Source: Phycisphaeraceae bacterium (GTDB lineage Bacteria; Planctomycetota; Phycisphaerae; Phycisphaerales; UBA1924). From it: a DNA stretch of 64,000 bases. The position numbers and the translations under genes are program-made. The DNA lies in assembly GCA_019454185.1 (NCBI GenBank), contig CP075368.1, positions 682,001 to 746,000 on the forward strand, written 5' to 3'. This document shows, piece after piece, positions 61,319-64,000 of the stretch; position 1 is the stretch's first letter; each line of letters starts with the position of its first letter. The notes under the pieces were generated by a model. The model did no database searches, was not told the DNA's origin, and saw only the letters and a program-made list of their open reading frames with translations.

Positions 61319-62539
61319 TCAGTACATGTCGCTCATCCAGGGTGTTGAGCGTGCGAAGACGCTGTCTGCGAGCGAGAGGGCGGCGTCGTCGCCGTCGGCG
61401 AGGCCGAGGAGGCGGGCCTGGTGAGCGGTGTTGAAGCCGCTGAAGAGGGTTGCGATGGCGCGGGCGGAGAGGCGGAGCGTGCTGCTTGATTCGGCGGTGG
61501 AGTGGTCTCGCGCGGCGGAGGCGCGTCCGTCGGCGATGCGGATGAGCCAGCGTCCCGAGTTCTCCGGGATGGTTTCGTCGTTGAGTTCGAGGCGGAGTTC
61601 GGTGTTGATCGCGGGCGAGTAGGCGCGGGACTCGACGGCGCGTTTGAAGTCGAGGACGCGGATGAGCCAGTCGTCTTTGAGTTCGACCTTATGGCGTTGC
61701 TGGCGGAGGAGTTGGAGGGCGGGGTGGGTGGGGCCGCCGCAGAATGTGAGGTTCTCGCCCATCATGGAGAAGTCGTGGAGGAGTTCCCAGAGTCGGCGAC
61801 CCGCGGCTTCGTCGGTGAAGACAAAGTCTGAGAGGGCGACGCTGAAGCGTCCGAGCGGGTTCGATCGCTGCTGGCTCATGAACAGGTAGCCACGGAGGGA
61901 GCCGGCGGCGTCGCGGACGCCGAAGCCGGTGTATGTGTCTTCGCGGTGCTTGCGGATGCGTGCCCAGATGTATGGGCCGCGGTCGAGGGTTCCTTCGTAC
62001 ATGCGTGCGAAGTTCTGGTAGCACGCGCGGATGTCGGGATCGTCCGAGTCCTGCAGGGCGACGATGCGGAGTTCTCCGGGGAGTGTGGAAACGGCGCTGG
62101 GCGGCCCGCCGGCGTCGATGCGAACGAGAGGGACGGTGTATTGGAAGCGGTGTCCGGCGTGCTCGAAGCCGAACTTGCGGTAGAGGCGATGGGTCGAGGC
62201 GTAGAGGCCAGCCAGAGCCCAGCCCTCTTCGAACGCCGAGCGGACAAGGTTGTGCATGAGGAACGCGGCGTGCCCGCGGCCTCGTTCCTCTGGAGCGACA
62301 GCGACGCCCGCGATGCCGAGGAGGGGCACGCTGGGACCTCCGAAGTAAGCGCCCATCGGGATGCGGAGGAGGGAGGCGACTGTGCGGCCTTCGTCCTGCA
62401 CGACTCGGAGGTTCTCGACCCCTGCGTTGGTGAGCCAATCGCGTGCGCCTTCCTGGGTGCCGCCGAAGGCGAGGGCGACCATGCGGCAGACGGCATCGGT
62501 GTCCCGCGTTGGATCGAATGTCTCGTAGGTGCGGGGCAT
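61319..62539 (-). CDS. GNAT acetyltransferase, Eis-like
   Basis: This 406-residue protein is an Eis-type acetyltransferase. The N-terminal GNAT domain has the acetyl-CoA loop PEERGRGHAAFLMHNL and GLYASTHRLYRKFGFEHAG. A second GNAT-like domain and a C-terminal SCP2-like domain (about 300-400) complete the Eis layout. Members acetylate aminoglycosides or protein lysines; the target here is unknown. The ATG at 62539 gives MPRTYETFD; the open frame to 62902 overlaps the next gene. Confidence 0.82.
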   Translation of the reverse strand: MPRTYETFDPTRDTDAVCRMVALAFGGTQEGARDWLTNAGVENLRVVQDEGRTVASLLRIPMGAYFGGPSVPLLGIAGVAVAPEERGRGHAAFLMHNLVRSAFEEGWALAGLYASTHRLYRKFGFEHAGHRFQYTVPLVRIDAGGPPSAVSTLPGELRIVALQDSDDPDIRACYQNFARMYEGTLDRGPYIWARIRKHREDTYTGFGVRDAAGSLRGYLFMSQQRSNPLGRFSVALSDFVFTDEAAGRRLWELLHDFSMMGENLTFCGGPTHPALQLLRQQRHKVELKDDWLIRVLDFKRAVESRAYSPAINTELRLELNDETIPENSGRWLIRIADGRASAARDHSTAESSSTLRLSARAIATLFSGFNTAHQARLLGLADGDDAALSLADSVFARSTPWMSDMY

Positions 62540-62583
62540 CGTGAGGGACTCCGGAGGCGAAGGGGTCGGATGCGGGCGTGAGA

Positions 62584-63084
62584 TCAGACTCTGAGAAATC
62601 CTAGATGCAAGGAGGCATGGTTCATGTGCATGCGCGTCCACTGGTCTTTGGTGAGCGGGCCGAAGATTGGATTGGGTCCCGGCTGCTCGGTCTTGAAGCG
62701 AGCGATGGCCTTGCGGAGACGTGCGGCACCTTCCGGAACGGACATCTCGGCGACTCCGTAGGTGCCTTCGGGCGCGCCGTGGATGCGAAAGCCCGGCTTC
62801 ATGCGGGGTTGTTTCAGCATGGGGCGCTTCATCAATCGGCCGATGATGCGTACGAACCACGGCGGGTTCATGGGGTAGCCGTCGAAGGCGTAGTCGATCC
62901 ATGCGGCGATGTGACCGAGTATTCTGCCGGCGGACCAGTTGCCGCAGGTCTGGAGTGTGCCGGCGCGATCGGCGGCTTCGACAGCGGCGATCTCTCGTTC
63001 GAGGTCATCCCATGAGCCGAGCGACAGTTCGCGGCACGGAACCCGCGTCCTCGTGCCGGGATTGTCGGTGCGTGTTGAGGTCAT
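62584..63084 (-). CDS. DUF1569 (DinB-like) family protein
   Basis: This 166-residue protein belongs to the DUF1569 family of DinB-like four-helix proteins. Conserved parts are SLGSWDDLEREIAAVEAADR, GNWSAGRILGHIAAWIDYAFDGYP (first metal-type His) and the C-terminal WTRMHMNHASLHLGFLRV. The His residues suggest metal binding, but no reaction is known. It lies 45 bp upstream of the Eis-like gene on the same strand and likely shares its transcript. Confidence 0.8.
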   Translation of the reverse strand: MTSTRTDNPGTRTRVPCRELSLGSWDDLEREIAAVEAADRAGTLQTCGNWSAGRILGHIAAWIDYAFDGYPMNPPWFVRIIGRLMKRPMLKQPRMKPGFRIHGAPEGTYGVAEMSVPEGAARLRKAIARFKTEQPGPNPIFGPLTKDQWTRMHMNHASLHLGFLRV

Positions 63085-63147
63085 ATGAGAATCGTACAGC
63101 GCATGGGGTTACGGGGTGGCAACCGAAGGGAGTTGATGCGGGGAGCG

Positions 63148-64000
63148 TCAGAAGAGGAAGCGGACTCCGATGGTCATGCCCCAGTCCATCTCGGGGCGGT
63201 CGTTGACATCTTCGAGGATGGGGATGCGGGCGCCGATCTCGCCCGCCCAGGTGCGTGCCTCGTAGAGAAGGCCGGGGGAGAGGAGGATCTCGTTGTCGCC
63301 GCTGGTCTCGTAGAGGCCGTTGAGTTCGAGAACGGCGTAGAGAGCCGCGCTGCTGGTTGCTGTCCATGCGCCGGGGGCGAGGCGGTAGAGGTAGGAGGCG
63401 TTGTACCAGAGGGCATCGTGCGGGCCATCGCCGCCGAGGTTGTGCTCGTCGTCGCCACCGGTGTTGAACTTGAATCGTGCGGCGGCGTTGAGCCCGTGTC
63501 TGCCTCTGATTGTGGTTGCGGCGATTCCGACGATGGGATCGACGGAGCCGGAGGTGAAGTTGCCGTCGCCGCTGGGGATCTCTGCGCCGGCGAGGAGGGC
63601 GATGCGGAGCGTGTCGAGCGTTCCGGAGTCGGACTTGTAGATGCGATACTTGAAGAGGATCTCGGGATCGGCGAGGCCGAAGTCGGAGTCGGAGTCACCG
63701 GAGGCGGTGTGTTCGGTTCGTTTCTCGACGGGGATGGTCGCGAAAAGGGCGAGGTCTCTGGTGAGTCCCGCGATGATGCTGGTTTCCAGTCGGAGTTGGT
63801 TGGTGCGGTCCGTGTGATCCGCGGTGTCGTTGTCGTGCGGCGAGCGTCCGTAGCGGGTGTAGCGTGCGCGTTCGTAGAGATAGATCACACCCGGGGAGGG
63901 TTGTGTCGCGGAGTCCATGTTGAGGGCTTCCTGGGCGGGCGCGGCCGGTGCGAAGAGTGCGGAGAGCGCGGCGCAGAGCAGGAAGACGATCGGAGAGGGG
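63148..64000 (-). CDS. outer-membrane beta-barrel protein, 5' truncated by the window
   Basis: The visible 284 codons lack a start. At the window end the frame opens with a signal-peptide core (IVFLLCAALSALFAPAAPAQ), then the mature part: EARYTRYG-like strands, FGLADPEILFKYRIY, LLAGAEIPSGDGNF and alternating hydrophobic residues to a terminal Phe. It resembles the phenol-degradation MetA-like outer-membrane family. The frame starts in phase at base 63999; the true start is just outside the window. ATG 63918 lies behind the signal peptide and is not the start. Confidence 0.72.
   Translation of the reverse strand, partial: PSPIVFLLCAALSALFAPAAPAQEALNMDSATQPSPGVIYLYERARYTRYGRSPHDNDTADHTDRTNQLRLETSIIAGLTRDLALFATIPVEKRTEHTASGDSDSDFGLADPEILFKYRIYKSDSGTLDTLRIALLAGAEIPSGDGNFTSGSVDPIVGIAATTIRGRHGLNAAARFKFNTGGDDEHNLGGDGPHDALWYNASYLYRLAPGAWTATSSAALYAVLELNGLYETSGDNEILLSPGLLYEARTWAGEIGARIPILEDVNDRPEMDWGMTIGVRFLF

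Overview
This 64 kb window is GC-rich DNA from a Gram-negative-type, double-membrane bacterium. It carries outer-membrane barrels, a two-partner secretion pair, a lipid A deacylase-like protein and a type VI secretion system (T6SS). My best guess is Planctomycetota, possibly Phycisphaerae. That guess rests on my impression of protein style (the variant TagF and the DUF1569 and metabolic proteins), on a dispersed palindrome vocabulary I associate with the group, and on the 8 bp, 18 bp and 81 bp repeats. No rRNA or other marker gene settles it.

Region 1 (1-35.4 kb) is a T6SS locus, all on the plus strand. It begins inside tssM, which is truncated by the window edge, and continues with tagF. An 13.8 kb two-partner secretion pair follows: a TpsB/FhaC-type outer-membrane transporter (4555-6639) and a 3866-residue hemagglutinin-like TpsA exoprotein (6712-18312). 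The T6SS then resumes with tssA, tssB, tssC, hcp, tagJ, tssE, tssF, tssG, tssH (clpV) and vgrG. After vgrG comes a cargo module: a small beta-domain protein, a 710-residue putative metzincin-like effector with a glycine-zipper segment, a Pro/Gly-rich protein of unknown function, and a PAAR tip. tssJ, tssK and tssL are not in the window and presumably lie upstream of tssM.

Region 2 (35.4-53.3 kb) is housekeeping DNA. It contains a GT-C-like membrane protein, a two-lobed M16 peptidase, tRNA-Arg(ACG) with a terminator, rpsT, a CPBP intramembrane protease, tRNA-Glu(CTC) with a terminator, an Hpt protein followed by a REC-GGDEF diguanylate cyclase, a PagL-like protein divergent from a SlyX-like protein, gpmI, a peroxiredoxin divergent from a YggS protein, a Tat lipoprotein amidase divergent from an MscS channel, and asnB divergent from xylA.

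Region 3 (53.3-56.6 kb) is accessory and repeat-rich. It holds a roughly 1 kb IS element with 28 bp terminal inverted repeats, a cluster of palindromes, and a hypothetical ORF whose C-terminal half is built from 18 bp (hexapeptide) and 81 bp units with internal hairpins.

Region 4 (56.6-64 kb) contains a membrane protein downstream of a UDP-glucose dehydrogenase, a methyltransferase, a polyprenyl diphosphate synthase, a MarC protein, an Eis-like acetyltransferase, a DUF1569 protein and an outer-membrane barrel protein cut by the window end.

A global signal accompanies this layout. The plus strand is C-rich over most of 1-52 kb regardless of gene direction, mixed at 52-56.5 kb, and G-rich from about 56.6 kb to the end. 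This is an origin-like GC-skew reversal or an inversion boundary. The strongest candidates for something undescribed are the vgrG-linked cargo module, the TPS pair inside the T6SS locus, and the palindrome-dense zone at the skew switch.
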